This document shows positions 8,818-16,861 of a stretch of 39,702 bases of DNA, piece by piece. The translations under genes and the position numbers were made by a program. The notes beneath the pieces are model-generated. The model did not search any database. It was not told the DNA's origin and was given only the letters and a program-made list of their open reading frames with translations. The stretch comes from an uncultured Acidobacteriia bacterium (GTDB taxonomy: Bacteria; Acidobacteriota; Terriglobia; Bryobacterales; Bryobacteraceae). The stretch is from assembly GCA_903892565.1 (NCBI GenBank), contig CAITIX010000269.1, positions 1 to 39,702 of the forward strand. Direction: 5' to 3'. Every line of letters begins with the position of its first letter. Position 1 is the stretch's first letter.

Positions 8818-9081
8818 CAAGTGCGTGTCAATAAGGACAAGCCGCAAGGTAGTCATACCGGCAACCCGATCACCAGCCTTCGGCGCGGCGAATCGGGCAT
8901 CCTGGACCGCATCGATCTCCCGGAGCCGGATGCACGCCGTCTCATGGAGATGGGATTCCTCCCTGGTCACACGGTGGTTCCGGCCCGCTCTGCTCCCGGG
9001 GGCGACCCGCGCGTCTATCAAGTGGACGGCTCGGAAATCGCGTTGCGCCGCGAAACCGCCCGCCATCTGATCCTCCGTTGA
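8818..9081 (+). CDS. feoA: Ferrous iron transport protein A (FeoA)
   Basis: A small SH3-like FeoA domain occupies the C-terminal part: SLRRGESGIL, the conserved ARRLMEMGFLPG (turn and helix), then a strand-rich end with GSEIALRRETA. FeoA is a cytosolic partner of the FeoB iron channel. The frame is open back to 8680, but that would run through the regulatory dyads. I therefore propose ATG 8818 (MQVRVNKDK), with ATG 8761 as an alternative; neither has a clear ribosome-binding site and both sit in a similar CAGATGCAA context. The feoB start is 24 bases downstream, so the two form an operon. Confidence 0.85.
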   Translation, partial: QVRVNKDKPQGSHTGNPITSLRRGESGILDRIDLPEPDARRLMEMGFLPGHTVVPARSAPGGDPRVYQVDGSEIALRRETARHLILR

Positions 9082-9105
9082 ACTTGTTGTATGTGTTGAT
9101 TCGTT

Positions 9106-11001
9106 ATGGCCGAATGTCACGATACTACCGCCACTCTGCCGCCGCCCACCAGCGGACGGACGCGGCATGTCGTGGCCATGGTAGGCCCTCCGAATTCCGG
9201 TAAATCCACGCTTTTTAATCGGCTCACCGGGCTGCATCAAAAGGTCGCGAACTTCCCGGGCGTCACCGTGGAACACCGCATGGGACGCATGCGTCTGGAT
9301 ATTGGCCGCGACGTCTTTCTCATCGATCTCCCCGGCGTCTACAGCCTGGAGCCGCGTACCGAAGACGAACGTGTGACGCACGATGTCCTCAAAGGACAAA
9401 TGAAGGATCTGCCGCGGCCTGACGCCGTGCTGCTGATCCTCGATTCCACCAACCTGGGCCGTCATCTCGCGCTCGCCGCGCCCATCCTGAGCCTTGGCCT
9501 GCCCACGATGATCGTGCTCAACATGGCCGACGATCTCGATCGCCGCGGCGGCAAGGTTGACGTCGTGGAGCTCGCCAATCAACTGGGGACTCCCGTTGCC
9601 CTGATTAGTGCCTCTCACGGCACGGGTCTCAACAAAGTGATCGAGTTCCTCTCCGGCGCGACACTCGGGATCAAACCAAAGCCGCCGCTGTTGCAATTAC
9701 CCGTGATCCAGGATGTGCCGAAGACGCGGGACTGGGCGTCGAACATTGGCCGCAGGACGCAATATCGCGCGCCCGCGCCACCGATTTGGACCCGTCGCCT
9801 GGATGCCATTTTCCTGCATCCCGTCATGGGGCCGCTGGTGTTTCTGCTGGTGGTGATCGGCGTCTTTCAAACCATTTTTACCGGGGCGCGCCCACTCATG
9901 GACGCCGTCCAGGACATCATTCAAACATCCGGTAAATGGATGGGAGCCGCCCTGCCCGACAATGCCCTCCGGTCTCTCGTAGTCGACGGCATTTGGAGCG
10001 GCGTGGGCTCTGTGGTTGTGTTTCTTCCGCAGATTCTTCTGCTGTTTTTGTTCATCGGAATTTTGGAAGATTCCGGCTATCTGGCGCGCGCTGCGCTAAT
10101 CGCCGATCGCACCATGTATAGGATCGGCCTGCAAGGGAAGAGCTTCATCCCGTTGCTTTCCGCCTATGCCTGCGCAGTTCCCGCGATCATGGCGACCCGC
10201 ACCATTGAGAACAAGCGCGACCGCATCGCTACTATATTGATTGCCCCGTTCATGACCTGTTCGGCGCGTCTGCCCGTGTATACGCTCGTGATCGCTGCGT
10301 TTATCCCCGAAAAAGCGCTTTTGGGACCGTTCTTTGGAACGCGCGCCGCTGCGTTGCTAGGCCTGTATGTTTTAGGCTTCCTGGCCGCCGTGGTGACCGC
10401 TCGCCTGCTGAAATCCACCGTGCTCAAAAGTGCGCGAGCACCCTTCGTGCTGGAAATGCCGCCCTATCGCTGGCCTACCCTGCAATCCATCGGCCTGCGC
10501 TTGCTCGACCGCGCACGTGTCTTCCTGCGCCGCGCCGGAACCGTGATTTTAGGCGTTGCGGTGGTGTTGTGGATCCTCTCCAATCTTCCTCTGCACGACG
10601 GCAAAGCTCCCGAAATCGGGCACAGCATTGCCGGCATGATCGGCCACGCCGTGGAGCCTGTGATCCGCCCGCTCGGCTTTAATTGGAAGATCGGCATCGG
10701 CCTGATTACGTCGCTCGCGGCGCGCGAAGTGATCGTCGGAACCCTGGGCACGATTTACGGAATCGAGGGCACTTCGCAATCGGTTGGATTGCAGGCCGCT
10801 CTGCGTCACGACCTTACACCGGGCGGTGCCGCGGCGCTGCTTGTCTTCTTCGCTTTCGCCATGCAATGCATGTCCACCATAGCCGTCGTCCGCCGTGAAA
10901 CCGGCGGTTGGCGCTGGCCAGCGATTCAGTTTGCCTACATGACGGTTTTCGCCTACGTCTTCGCTTTCCTCACTAACCAATTGATTTCATTGTTCTTCTA
11001 G
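9106..11001 (+). CDS. feoB: Ferrous iron transport protein B (FeoB)
   Basis: A 631-residue Fe(II) transporter. The N-terminal G-protein domain has G1 GPPNSGKST (27-35), the G2 region FPGVTVEH, G3 DLPG (74-77), G4 NMAD (139-142) and G5 SAS (168-170). The membrane part carries the two gate repeats with SGYLARAA, QGKSFIPLLSAYACAVPAIM, RDRIATILIAPFMTCSARLP and the later SLAAREVIVGTLGTIYG. The membrane cysteine in FMTCS is the one thought to take part in ion passage in this family. It is somewhat shorter than E. coli FeoB, as in many FeoB proteins from other phyla. It is co-transcribed with feoA and probably iron-regulated through the dyads upstream. Confidence 0.96.
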   Translation: MAECHDTTATLPPPTSGRTRHVVAMVGPPNSGKSTLFNRLTGLHQKVANFPGVTVEHRMGRMRLDIGRDVFLIDLPGVYSLEPRTEDERVTHDVLKGQMKDLPRPDAVLLILDSTNLGRHLALAAPILSLGLPTMIVLNMADDLDRRGGKVDVVELANQLGTPVALISASHGTGLNKVIEFLSGATLGIKPKPPLLQLPVIQDVPKTRDWASNIGRRTQYRAPAPPIWTRRLDAIFLHPVMGPLVFLLVVIGVFQTIFTGARPLMDAVQDIIQTSGKWMGAALPDNALRSLVVDGIWSGVGSVVVFLPQILLLFLFIGILEDSGYLARAALIADRTMYRIGLQGKSFIPLLSAYACAVPAIMATRTIENKRDRIATILIAPFMTCSARLPVYTLVIAAFIPEKALLGPFFGTRAAALLGLYVLGFLAAVVTARLLKSTVLKSARAPFVLEMPPYRWPTLQSIGLRLLDRARVFLRRAGTVILGVAVVLWILSNLPLHDGKAPEIGHSIAGMIGHAVEPVIRPLGFNWKIGIGLITSLAAREVIVGTLGTIYGIEGTSQSVGLQAALRHDLTPGGAAALLVFFAFAMQCMSTIAVVRRETGGWRWPAIQFAYMTVFAYVFAFLTNQLISLFF

Positions 11002-11017
11002 CTTCCCGTTTCCCAGT

Positions 11018-11040
11018 ACTAGTCCGAATCATGGACCAGT
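11018..11040. promoter_or_regulatory. Third GGAC/GTCC dyad, inverted order, after feoB
   Basis: ACTAGTCC-GAATCAT-GGACCAGT is an inverted repeat with 7 of 8 arm positions matching and the same 7-base spacer as the two dyads before feoA, but with the half-site order reversed. It lies 16 bases after the feoB stop and about 100 bases before the PEP-CTERM gene. It could extend the same regulation to the downstream gene, or be a coincidental short palindrome. Confidence 0.4.
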
Positions 11041-11052
11041 TCCCCACCAAAA

Positions 11053-11083
11053 CTATAGGACGGTAAGTACCGTCCGCCTATAG
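11053..11083. promoter_or_regulatory. Long palindrome upstream of the PEP-CTERM gene
   Basis: CTATAGGACGGTA, two bases AG, then TACCGTCC, GC, CTATAG: the inner arms GGACGGTA/TACCGTCC are perfect and the outer CTATAG arms match with a two-base insertion on the right. The element lies 55 bases before the PEP-CTERM ATG. There is no T-run after it, so a terminator for feoB is unlikely; a binding site for a dimeric regulator or a leader hairpin fits better. Confidence 0.5.
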
Positions 11084-11137
11084 GTCAACCTCCTGTCGGA
11101 ATGAGATTCTCCATCTGTCCACAGGAGGATGACACTT

Positions 11138-11800
11138 ATGAAAAAACTACTTAGCTTTGCACTTCCCACTCTTTTGATCGCGTTCGGCGTAACTGCGTCC
11201 GCGACGAGCCTTCTCGATGTCACGAGTTTGAATTTCTCTGCCGGCGGCGGCGGCGGCGGTTTTAATGCCACGTTGAATGGCGGCCCCCAATTCACCGTCT
11301 TCTACGTCGATGATTCTGATACTTTCAGCTACAACACCAACTACACGATCAACGTCAACACGTTTGTCGGCTCCGGTACTATCACCCAGACCCGTAACGA
11401 CAACTTGACTCACTACGAAGAAGCCGGCTTCCTCACCTCTCTCTACAACACGACAACCGGTACCAACACCTACGGCGGCAACAACGAAATCCAGTACGCC
11501 ATCTGGGCCATCACCGGAACGAAAGCTTGCGCGGACGCTACGTGCACGGCCGACCTGTCGCTGGCCGCTTCCAACTACGCGTCCTTCATGTCGAACCACA
11601 CCGTCACGGTTTACACGGACTACCGCTCCGGTTGCACCGCCACCGGCGGATTGACCCAGAGCGGCTGCATGCAGGAGTTCGTCACTACGGCTCCTTCGAC
11701 GGCGACTCCGGAACCCAACTCCGCGGCCCTCTTGGGACTCGGTGGCAGCTTGATCGGCCTCGGCTCCCTCCGTCGCCGGAAAAAGGCGGCCAAGAACTAA
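11138..11800 (+). CDS. PEP-CTERM sorting-domain exported protein
   Basis: A 220-residue secreted protein. The ATG at 11138 has AGGAGG nine bases upstream and gives the signal peptide MKKLLSFALPTLLIAFG; the ATG at 11129 overlaps that ribosome site and is rejected. The C terminus carries the exosortase sorting signal: a Pro-Glu-Pro motif (TPEPNS), a hydrophobic Gly/Leu helix, and the basic tail RRRKK. The body is rich in Gly, Thr, Ser, Asn and Tyr with few charges, includes a run of glycines near residue 37, and has two cysteine pairs (CADATC and a later pair), consistent with a surface or exopolysaccharide-associated protein. The exosortase itself is not in this window. The ligand or role is unknown. 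Confidence 0.88.
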   Translation: MKKLLSFALPTLLIAFGVTASATSLLDVTSLNFSAGGGGGGFNATLNGGPQFTVFYVDDSDTFSYNTNYTINVNTFVGSGTITQTRNDNLTHYEEAGFLTSLYNTTTGTNTYGGNNEIQYAIWAITGTKACADATCTADLSLAASNYASFMSNHTVTVYTDYRSGCTATGGLTQSGCMQEFVTTAPSTATPEPNSAALLGLGGSLIGLGSLRRRKKAAKN

Positions 11801-11832
11801 CAGCCCTTATCGCCCGCTTGTTACTATAAAGC

Positions 11833-12756
11833 GTGCGAAACGTGATCATCCTCGGCTCGGGCTGTGCGGGCAATACTGCCGCGATCTACACAGCCCGAGC
11901 GAGTCTTAACCCACTGGTCGTCATCGGTCATGAGCCGGGCGGCCAACTTTCCATTACTACCGAAGTTGAGAATTTCCCTGGATTCCCCGAAGGCGTCATG
12001 GGCCCGGATCTCGTGGCCAACATGCAGAAGCAGGCCGAAAAGTTCGGCGCCGAATACATGTTCGGCAAGGTCCAGGAAGCCGATCTCTCCCGCAGTCCGT
12101 TCCGCCTGAACATTGACGATGAATGGCATGAGTGCCAGGCCTTGATCGTCGCCACCGGAGCTTCGGCCCGCTGGCTCGGACTACCGAACGAGCAGAAGTT
12201 GATCGGCCATGGCGTCAGTTCCTGCGCCACTTGCGATGGAGCCTTCTACCGTGACCGCAACATTATGGTCGTCGGTGGAGGAGATTCCGCGATGGAAGAA
12301 GCCAACTTTCTGACGCGCTTCGGCCGCGAAGTGACCCTGGTTCACCGCCGCGAGGAATTCCGCGCTTCGAAGATCATGCTCGATCGCACGCTTGCCAATC
12401 CCAAGATCAAAATGCTGACGAACACGGTCGTCGAGGACATTTTCGACGTCACCCAGAACATGGTCACCGGCGTCAAGCTGCGGAATACCGTGACGGGCAA
12501 AGTCTGGGATCAGGACGTGGACGGCTTTTTCCTCGCCATCGGACACGTGCCCAACACGCAGCCCTTTGGGGGCCAACTGGATCTCGATCCCGATGGCTAC
12601 ATCGTTTCGCATGGCGGCGCTCGGACCAATATTACCGGTGTTTTCCACGCCGGCGACGTGCAGGATCGCGTCTATCGCCAAGCCATCACGGCTGCCGGAG
12701 CCGGCTGCATGGCGGCCATTGAAGTGGAACGTTTCCTCGAAGCCCACGGCCACTAG
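11833..12756 (+). CDS. trxB: Thioredoxin reductase
   Basis: A 307-residue low-molecular-weight thioredoxin reductase that moves electrons from NADPH via FAD to thioredoxin. Features in order: FAD-binding GSGCAGNTAA (8-17), the GQLSITTEVENFPGFP segment, the redox-active CATC (SSCATCDGAF), the NADPH-binding GGGDSAMEEA, HRREEFRAS (typical for NADPH specificity), and the C-terminal FAD motif GVFHAGDVQD. The first glycine motif has Cys where most family members have Pro (GSGPAG). The start is GTG at 11833; no better start exists upstream. It is the last gene before the tRNA-anchored island and would originally have been next to tRNA-Pro. Confidence 0.95.
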   Translation: MRNVIILGSGCAGNTAAIYTARASLNPLVVIGHEPGGQLSITTEVENFPGFPEGVMGPDLVANMQKQAEKFGAEYMFGKVQEADLSRSPFRLNIDDEWHECQALIVATGASARWLGLPNEQKLIGHGVSSCATCDGAFYRDRNIMVVGGGDSAMEEANFLTRFGREVTLVHRREEFRASKIMLDRTLANPKIKMLTNTVVEDIFDVTQNMVTGVKLRNTVTGKVWDQDVDGFFLAIGHVPNTQPFGGQLDLDPDGYIVSHGGARTNITGVFHAGDVQDRVYRQAITAAGAGCMAAIEVERFLEAHGH

Positions 12757-12895
12757 CGCGGACGGTCCTTGCGCGGGGAATAAGCACGTGTTCGGTGGAA
12801 TCGTCGGGAACCAGAATCGGCAAATACGAGCTTTACAGAGGATCTTCAACTTGCGGCTTTCTCGGAATCGGGAAAACCGCAGGTAAAGGATTGAG

Positions 12896-12946
12896 GTTAC
12901 TGGTCGGGCTGCCGGGATTTGAACCCGGGACCTTCTGCACCCCAAG
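12896..12946 (-). repeat. Left attachment repeat: displaced 3' part of tRNA-Pro
   Basis: This is a truncated tRNA copy read on the minus strand: the T-arm, acceptor 3' strand and encoded CCA are present, but homology stops in the anticodon stem (after CCCCAAG). It pairs with 24935-24985. It cannot make a tRNA. It is best explained as the original chromosomal 3' end pushed to the far side of the island (attL). Confidence 0.85.
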
Positions 12947-13016
12947 TAAAAACAACACCGTGATCGCATCGTTTCCCATTCCCATTGCAAACAAACAACT
13001 CCCGTAAATCATATTC

Positions 13017-13047
13017 GCGGGAAAACTGCGGGAATTGTGCGGGAAAG
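13017..13047. repeat. Three phased GCGGGAA repeats near the left island end
   Basis: GCGGGAA occurs at 13017, 13028 and 13039, each exactly 11 bases apart, i.e. about one helical turn. The last two copies with their spacer form GCGGGAATTGTGCGGGAAAG, which is repeated identically near the right end at 24884-24903. Proposed arm-type integrase or excisionase binding sites. Confidence 0.65.
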
Positions 13048-13055
13048 AAAATCCA

Positions 13056-13280
13056 CGGCTCGGCGGATTGGCTCTCTTCACCGATCACCACCCCTTCTTC
13101 ATCCAACAAACAGTAACGGCTCGATCGATCTCCCAGATCCATCCCGATCGTCACCTTCTTCTTTGCCGCTTGGTTCTTGATTTTTGCAGTGCTAATCTTT
13201 TTCAAAGCCCGTCTCCTCTTCCGTGCTAGTCCGCCGGGCCGCTTCCGATAGACATCTAGCGTGCTACAAGCGCTATCCAT
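13056..13280 (-). pseudogene. IS110-family transposase, N-terminal fragment
   Basis: About 75 codons read on the minus strand encode a basic leader (KKISTAKIKNQAAKKK) followed by VTIGMDLGDRSSRYCLLDEE, which matches the start of the DEDD catalytic domain of IS110-type transposases, including the first catalytic Asp (D48 of this frame). After about residue 75 the reading frame runs into the GCGGGAA repeats and tRNA fragment, so the rest of the gene is gone. No IS ends are seen. Confidence 0.7.
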
Positions 13281-13448
13281 TTTCTGATCGGGTAAAGGAT
13301 GCTAGATCAAGCAGACGCCGCTCTGCGCCGGCGAAAAGTCGGATTGCAACGAAATCCTTGAGTAAGCTCGGCATGTGCTACGGTGGTCGCTAACAACGCC
13401 ACACGGAAATCTACGGTCAGTTGGACCCCTAACCGAATTTGATATTGC

Positions 13449-14765
13449 ATGCCAGTCTCACAAAACAGAGTTACGGGACCACGCCGCGTCAATGCCATTC
13501 AGATCTTTTGGGAACGCCTGAAAGAGCACCCACTGTCTAGAATCGGACCGGGCCTGATCACCGGCGTAGCGGACGACGATCCAAGCGGTATTGCCACTTA
13601 CTCTCAGGCTGGTGCTCTGTTCGGCCTCGACATGCTATGGACGATGCCGCTGTGCTTCCCGTTGATGGCGGCCATTCAGTCGATGTGTGCGCGTATCGGC
13701 CGTGTCACGGGCAAGGGTTTGGCCGCCAATATCAAGACAGCGTTCCCGCCGATTGTCTTGCATGGGGTCGTTCTGCTGTTGCTGGTAGCCAATACGCTCA
13801 ACATTGCCGCTGACGTTGCCGCCATGGGGGAAGTCGCGGAACTTGTCACCGGCTTCAATCGCCATCTTATGACCGCGGTGTTCGTATTCGCGACGCTCCT
13901 GCTGCAGGTGTTCATCCCCTATCACCGCTACGTTCACTTTCTAAAATGGCTCACCCTCTCCCTGCTTGCCTATGCGGCGGTGTTATTTACGGTTCACGTG
14001 CCCTGGGGGCAGGTCGCAGTGCGCACATTTTGGCCCAGCTTCGCGATGACTTCGACGGCGGCCGCCGTGATTGTGGGCGTTTTTGGTACGACCATCAGTC
14101 CTTATCTCTTTTTCTGGCAGGCTTCCGAAGAGGTCGAGGACATGTTGGAGAAACCGGGCTCGGTCCCGCTTGTACGCGATCCAGGCGCGGCTGGGTCCGA
14201 ACTCCGGCGCATTCGGTGGGACACGTGGAGCGGAATGTTCTACTCCGATCTCACTGCGTATTTCATCATTCTGGCGACGGCAGTCACCCTGCATGTCGCG
14301 GGAATTACCGACATTCAAACGGCCTCTCAGGCGGCCACCGCACTTCGACCGATCGCCGGCAACTTCGCATTCCTTCTCTTCGCTCTCGGTATTCTTGGAG
14401 TCGGACTGATCGGCGTGCCAGTGCTCGCGGGTTCTGCGGCCTATGCTTTATCCGAGGCGATGGATTGGAAGTGGGGCCTGGGCCGGAAGGCGACGGATGC
14501 CCGCGGCTTCTACGGTGTGATTGCAGTAAGCGTGCTTGCCGGACTTGTGATCCAGTATTCGCCGATCAGTCCGATGAAAGCGTTGTTCTGGAGTGCGGTG
14601 ATTAACGGCGTTGTGGCGGTGCCACTCATGGTCGTAATTATCCTGCTGGTCTCGAAGAAGGCGGTGATGGGCGCCTACACAATGGGACGGCCAATCATCA
14701 TTTTGGGTTGGATCGCGACTGCCATCATGACCGCTGCGGCAGTACGCATGTTTATCCCCGGTTAG
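13449..14765 (+). CDS. Nramp-like divalent metal transporter with altered metal site
   Basis: A 438-residue membrane protein with about 11 helices and the Nramp fold signature GPGLITGVADDDPSGIATYSQAG in the first helix. Canonical Nramp transporters have DPGN in helix 1 and MPH in helix 6; here helix 1 reads DDDPSG (D44-G47) and helix 6 reads TTISPYLFFWQ (T214-Q224). The metal-site Asn is thus Gly and the Met-His are Ser-Tyr. Loss of the soft-metal methionine is a trait of Nramp-related magnesium transporters and other divergent clades, so Mg2+ or another cation is possible, while Mn2+/Fe2+ specificity should not be assumed. ATG 13449 begins the protein; no strong ribosome site is seen. First intact gene of the island. 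Confidence 0.85.
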   Translation: MPVSQNRVTGPRRVNAIQIFWERLKEHPLSRIGPGLITGVADDDPSGIATYSQAGALFGLDMLWTMPLCFPLMAAIQSMCARIGRVTGKGLAANIKTAFPPIVLHGVVLLLLVANTLNIAADVAAMGEVAELVTGFNRHLMTAVFVFATLLLQVFIPYHRYVHFLKWLTLSLLAYAAVLFTVHVPWGQVAVRTFWPSFAMTSTAAAVIVGVFGTTISPYLFFWQASEEVEDMLEKPGSVPLVRDPGAAGSELRRIRWDTWSGMFYSDLTAYFIILATAVTLHVAGITDIQTASQAATALRPIAGNFAFLLFALGILGVGLIGVPVLAGSAAYALSEAMDWKWGLGRKATDARGFYGVIAVSVLAGLVIQYSPISPMKALFWSAVINGVVAVPLMVVIILLVSKKAVMGAYTMGRPIIILGWIATAIMTAAAVRMFIPG

Positions 14766-14944
14766 GCTCCGAGGCCGAACAAAACCCGCTACGAAAGCGG
14801 CTTGGTTTGCGATGTCGCTGCTGTTCGCCGCATTCTTGACGGTCCAGCAGCGGCCCAGAGGGATCCCCGTCTCTCCCTTGGGGACAGGTCCGTTCGTGCT
14901 TGATACGGCGGAGCAACACAAGATTCGCGTCTTGATGGCCTTAG

Positions 14945-15211
14945 TCAATTACGCCGCGATTGGCGATGAGCTCCCCCGCCCAACCCGCCGAGATCGATGA
15001 TCACCGCGATCAGAAGCCAGACAAGATTGATGCCCGCTGCAGGCATGCCGCTATTCAGTTCCCACGCGTATACGATCGTTGTGAGCGGCAGGAAAAGGAA
15101 GCCGAGCACTGGCAGCAACAACCCGCTATGGAATGCGCGTTGCAGATAGTTCGAAAATAGCCACATCAACACAAGGGCAATGCGGGGAAAAAGCAAGACC
15201 GCGAGAAGCAT
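14945..15211 (-). CDS. Small three-helix membrane protein
   Basis: Starting at the ATG at 15211 the protein is 88 residues: MLLAVLLFPRIALVLMWLF, then LLLPVLGFLFLPLTTIVYAW, then GINLVWLLIAVIIDLGGLGGG and a basic end. This helix pattern with a Leu-Gly-Gly-Gly tail is one I recognise from unnamed small membrane proteins in several phyla. The frame is open upstream to 15394, but that part has Arg/Pro-rich content and reads as untranslated. It faces the small stress-type genes that follow on the same strand. Confidence 0.65.
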   Translation of the reverse strand: MLLAVLLFPRIALVLMWLFSNYLQRAFHSGLLLPVLGFLFLPLTTIVYAWELNSGMPAAGINLVWLLIAVIIDLGGLGGGAHRQSRRN

Positions 15212-15418
15212 AAAGCAGGGCACGTTCACTCCCAGTTGCAACACCTTCGAAAAGAATCGCGAAAGTACGTATTTAATTGAGTTGCGATCCTGCCAAATCA
15301 GCGCAGCATGACGCGGGGTTTCTTTCGGAACCCAAGCAACAGGCGGGGCTAAGGCTGCTCCGTCCAGCGCGCAACGCGCTGGACGGGACCTCAAGACAGA
15401 CTCTGGGCTTCCTCGCTA

Positions 15419-15574
15419 TTAGCGGAACAAGCCGAGCATGTAAGCGATCAGGAGGATCAATAATATTGTTCCCAATCCGATGCCCGCGCCACCGCCGGCA
15501 CCCCAACGGCCGTAACCGTAATATCCACCTCCACCTCCGAACAACAAAATCAAGATGATAATTAAGATCAACAT
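15419..15574 (-). CDS. Gly-rich DUF3309-like small membrane protein
   Basis: A 51-residue protein, MLILIIILILLFGGGGGYYG followed by a Gly/Arg/Trp-containing linker and a second hydrophobic segment (IGLGTILLILLIAYMLGLFR). The hydrophobic N terminus, five-glycine run, YYGYGRWG motif and C-terminal helix fit DUF3309. AAGG lies eight bases before the ATG. It lies between two other minus-strand small membrane proteins. Function unknown. Confidence 0.75.
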   Translation of the reverse strand: MLILIIILILLFGGGGGYYGYGRWGAGGGAGIGLGTILLILLIAYMLGLFR

Positions 15575-15622
15575 GACAAGCCTTACTTTCTGCCGCGCCT
15601 AGTGGTTGCGGCGACCCTGAAG

Positions 15623-15835
15623 TTAGTCTTTCTTGGCTGTCGCCAACAGCACTATGCCACCTACGAGCGCAATGGCTCCGGCGATGGGGGAGAACGGGAC
15701 ATCGTGTTTCTTTTCGCGAGTGGCGTGAATTGGTCCGATGTCCACGACTTTTTCTGTAGTCGTGTACGTAAAGCCTCCCCACGCAAGACCGAACAAACCC
15801 GCGACGACCAGAATGATTCCAAGTATTTTGTTCAC
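15623..15835 (-). CDS. Small two-helix membrane protein
   Basis: A 70-residue protein starting at GTG 15835, with AAAGGAGG five bases upstream. Helix 1 is ILGIILVVAGLFGLAWGGF and helix 2 is IAGAIALVGGIVLLATA; between them is TTTEKVVDIGPIHATREKKH. The central VVDIGPIHA motif recurs in small unnamed membrane proteins of acidobacteria and other soil bacteria. The protein could lie in the inner membrane with the loop outside. No function is known. Confidence 0.75.
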   Translation of the reverse strand: MNKILGIILVVAGLFGLAWGGFTYTTTEKVVDIGPIHATREKKHDVPFSPIAGAIALVGGIVLLATAKKD

Positions 15836-15975
15836 AACGGCCTCCTTTGGGAGCCTAGCAGTCTGTTGAACAGGGAATGTTATTCAACGTCCTGCTCCTG
15901 CATACTCACTGAGCATCTTTAAGGCCACTGCTCATATGGGGCTAGAAACAGCAGATCCCGGATGGTGCGGGACAT

Positions 15976-15999
15976 CGAGTGACCGGATATGGTCACTCG
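15976..15999. promoter_or_regulatory. Perfect 9-bp dyad upstream of an exported-protein gene
   Basis: CGAGTGACC-GGATAT-GGTCACTCG is a perfect inverted repeat with a 6-base spacer, 56 bases before the GTG of the next plus-strand gene. A -10-like TAGAAT follows within about ten bases (near 16008), so the dyad would overlap a promoter. Probable operator for an unidentified regulator. Confidence 0.5.
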
Positions 16000-16054
16000 G
16001 TCGATGATAGAATTGAGCGCAGTCCCCCGGAATGTGAGCAGGGATCTCTGAACA

Positions 16055-16861
16055 GTGCAGATCAGCGAGCGTGGAAAAGTCGTTATCGTGCTCGCGGCTC
16101 TCGCCTTTCACTTTCAGGCCCAAGGGCAGGATCAAACCGGCGTACCGGACGCCCGCCAGATCATGGAGTCATCGATCGCGGCGACACAGCAGCATTGGCA
16201 GGTGCGGCTCCGCTATACGTACTTCAAGCGCGACGAGAGCCGGCGCCGGGACTTGGCGGGGCGTGTGAAGTCGGAGGATATCAATCTCTCGAAAACGATA
16301 TTGGTCGACGGCGTTCCATTCGAGCAACTCGTGGAGCGCAACGGGCAGCCTCCTTCCGCCGAGGAGGAAAGGAAACAGAACGAGAAGCTGGACAAGCTGA
16401 AGCGCGAAACGCCACAGCAGCGAGCCGAGCGAATACGCAACCAGGAGGAGGAGAACGCTTCACTGGTCCGGGAAGTGCCTAAGGCCTTCGACTTTCATCT
16501 GGTCGGTGAAGAAGTAGTTCGCGGCAGGCCTGCTTATATACTGCAAGCGACGCCCCACCCCGGCTATTTAGCCCAAGGCAAGTACGGCAAAATGTTTTCC
16601 AAGGTACAGGGCAAACTCTGGGTCGATAAGCAAGACCACGGGTGGATCAAGGTTGATGGTCAGGTGATCCAGCCGATCTCGATAGGATTATTCGTCGCCC
16701 GCATCCTGCCCGGTTCACACATTACGATGGAGCAGACACGCGTTGACGGGACGATCTGGGCGCCGGAGCAGGTCGAGGTGCGAGCGGCCGCTAAAATTCT
16801 CTTGGTGAAAAGTCTCGTTGTGGAGCGGGTGCTCACCTACTCGGGATACAGGCTGCCTTAG
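16055..16861 (+). CDS. Exported protein, possibly LolA-like fold
   Basis: A 268-residue protein from GTG 16055. Residues 1-25 form a signal peptide (GKVVIVLAALAFHFQAQGQ). The middle (about residues 100-145) is strongly charged and likely helical (EEERKQNEKLDKLKRETPQQ and following). The C-terminal half is strand-rich (GEEVVRGRPAYILQATP, GKLWVDKQDHGWIKVDGQV, GSHITMEQTRVDGTIWAPEQ), which resembles the outer-membrane lipoprotein-sorting-like domains common in acidobacteria. No catalytic residues stand out. A dyad operator lies upstream. Function unknown. Confidence 0.7.
   Translation: MQISERGKVVIVLAALAFHFQAQGQDQTGVPDARQIMESSIAATQQHWQVRLRYTYFKRDESRRRDLAGRVKSEDINLSKTILVDGVPFEQLVERNGQPPSAEEERKQNEKLDKLKRETPQQRAERIRNQEEENASLVREVPKAFDFHLVGEEVVRGRPAYILQATPHPGYLAQGKYGKMFSKVQGKLWVDKQDHGWIKVDGQVIQPISIGLFVARILPGSHITMEQTRVDGTIWAPEQVEVRAAAKILLVKSLVVERVLTYSGYRLP

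Noticed and set aside
12797-12895. A hidden gene or second tRNA between trxB and the left attachment repeat
   Set aside because: No cloverleaf, start signal or protein-like frame could be found.
13280-13448. Possible continuation of the IS110 element upstream of the fragment
   Set aside because: No inverted repeats, second transposase part or target duplication was visible.
14812-15000. A 62-codon plus frame after the Nramp gene
   Set aside because: Overlaps the end of the better-supported minus-strand membrane protein and lacks protein-like features.
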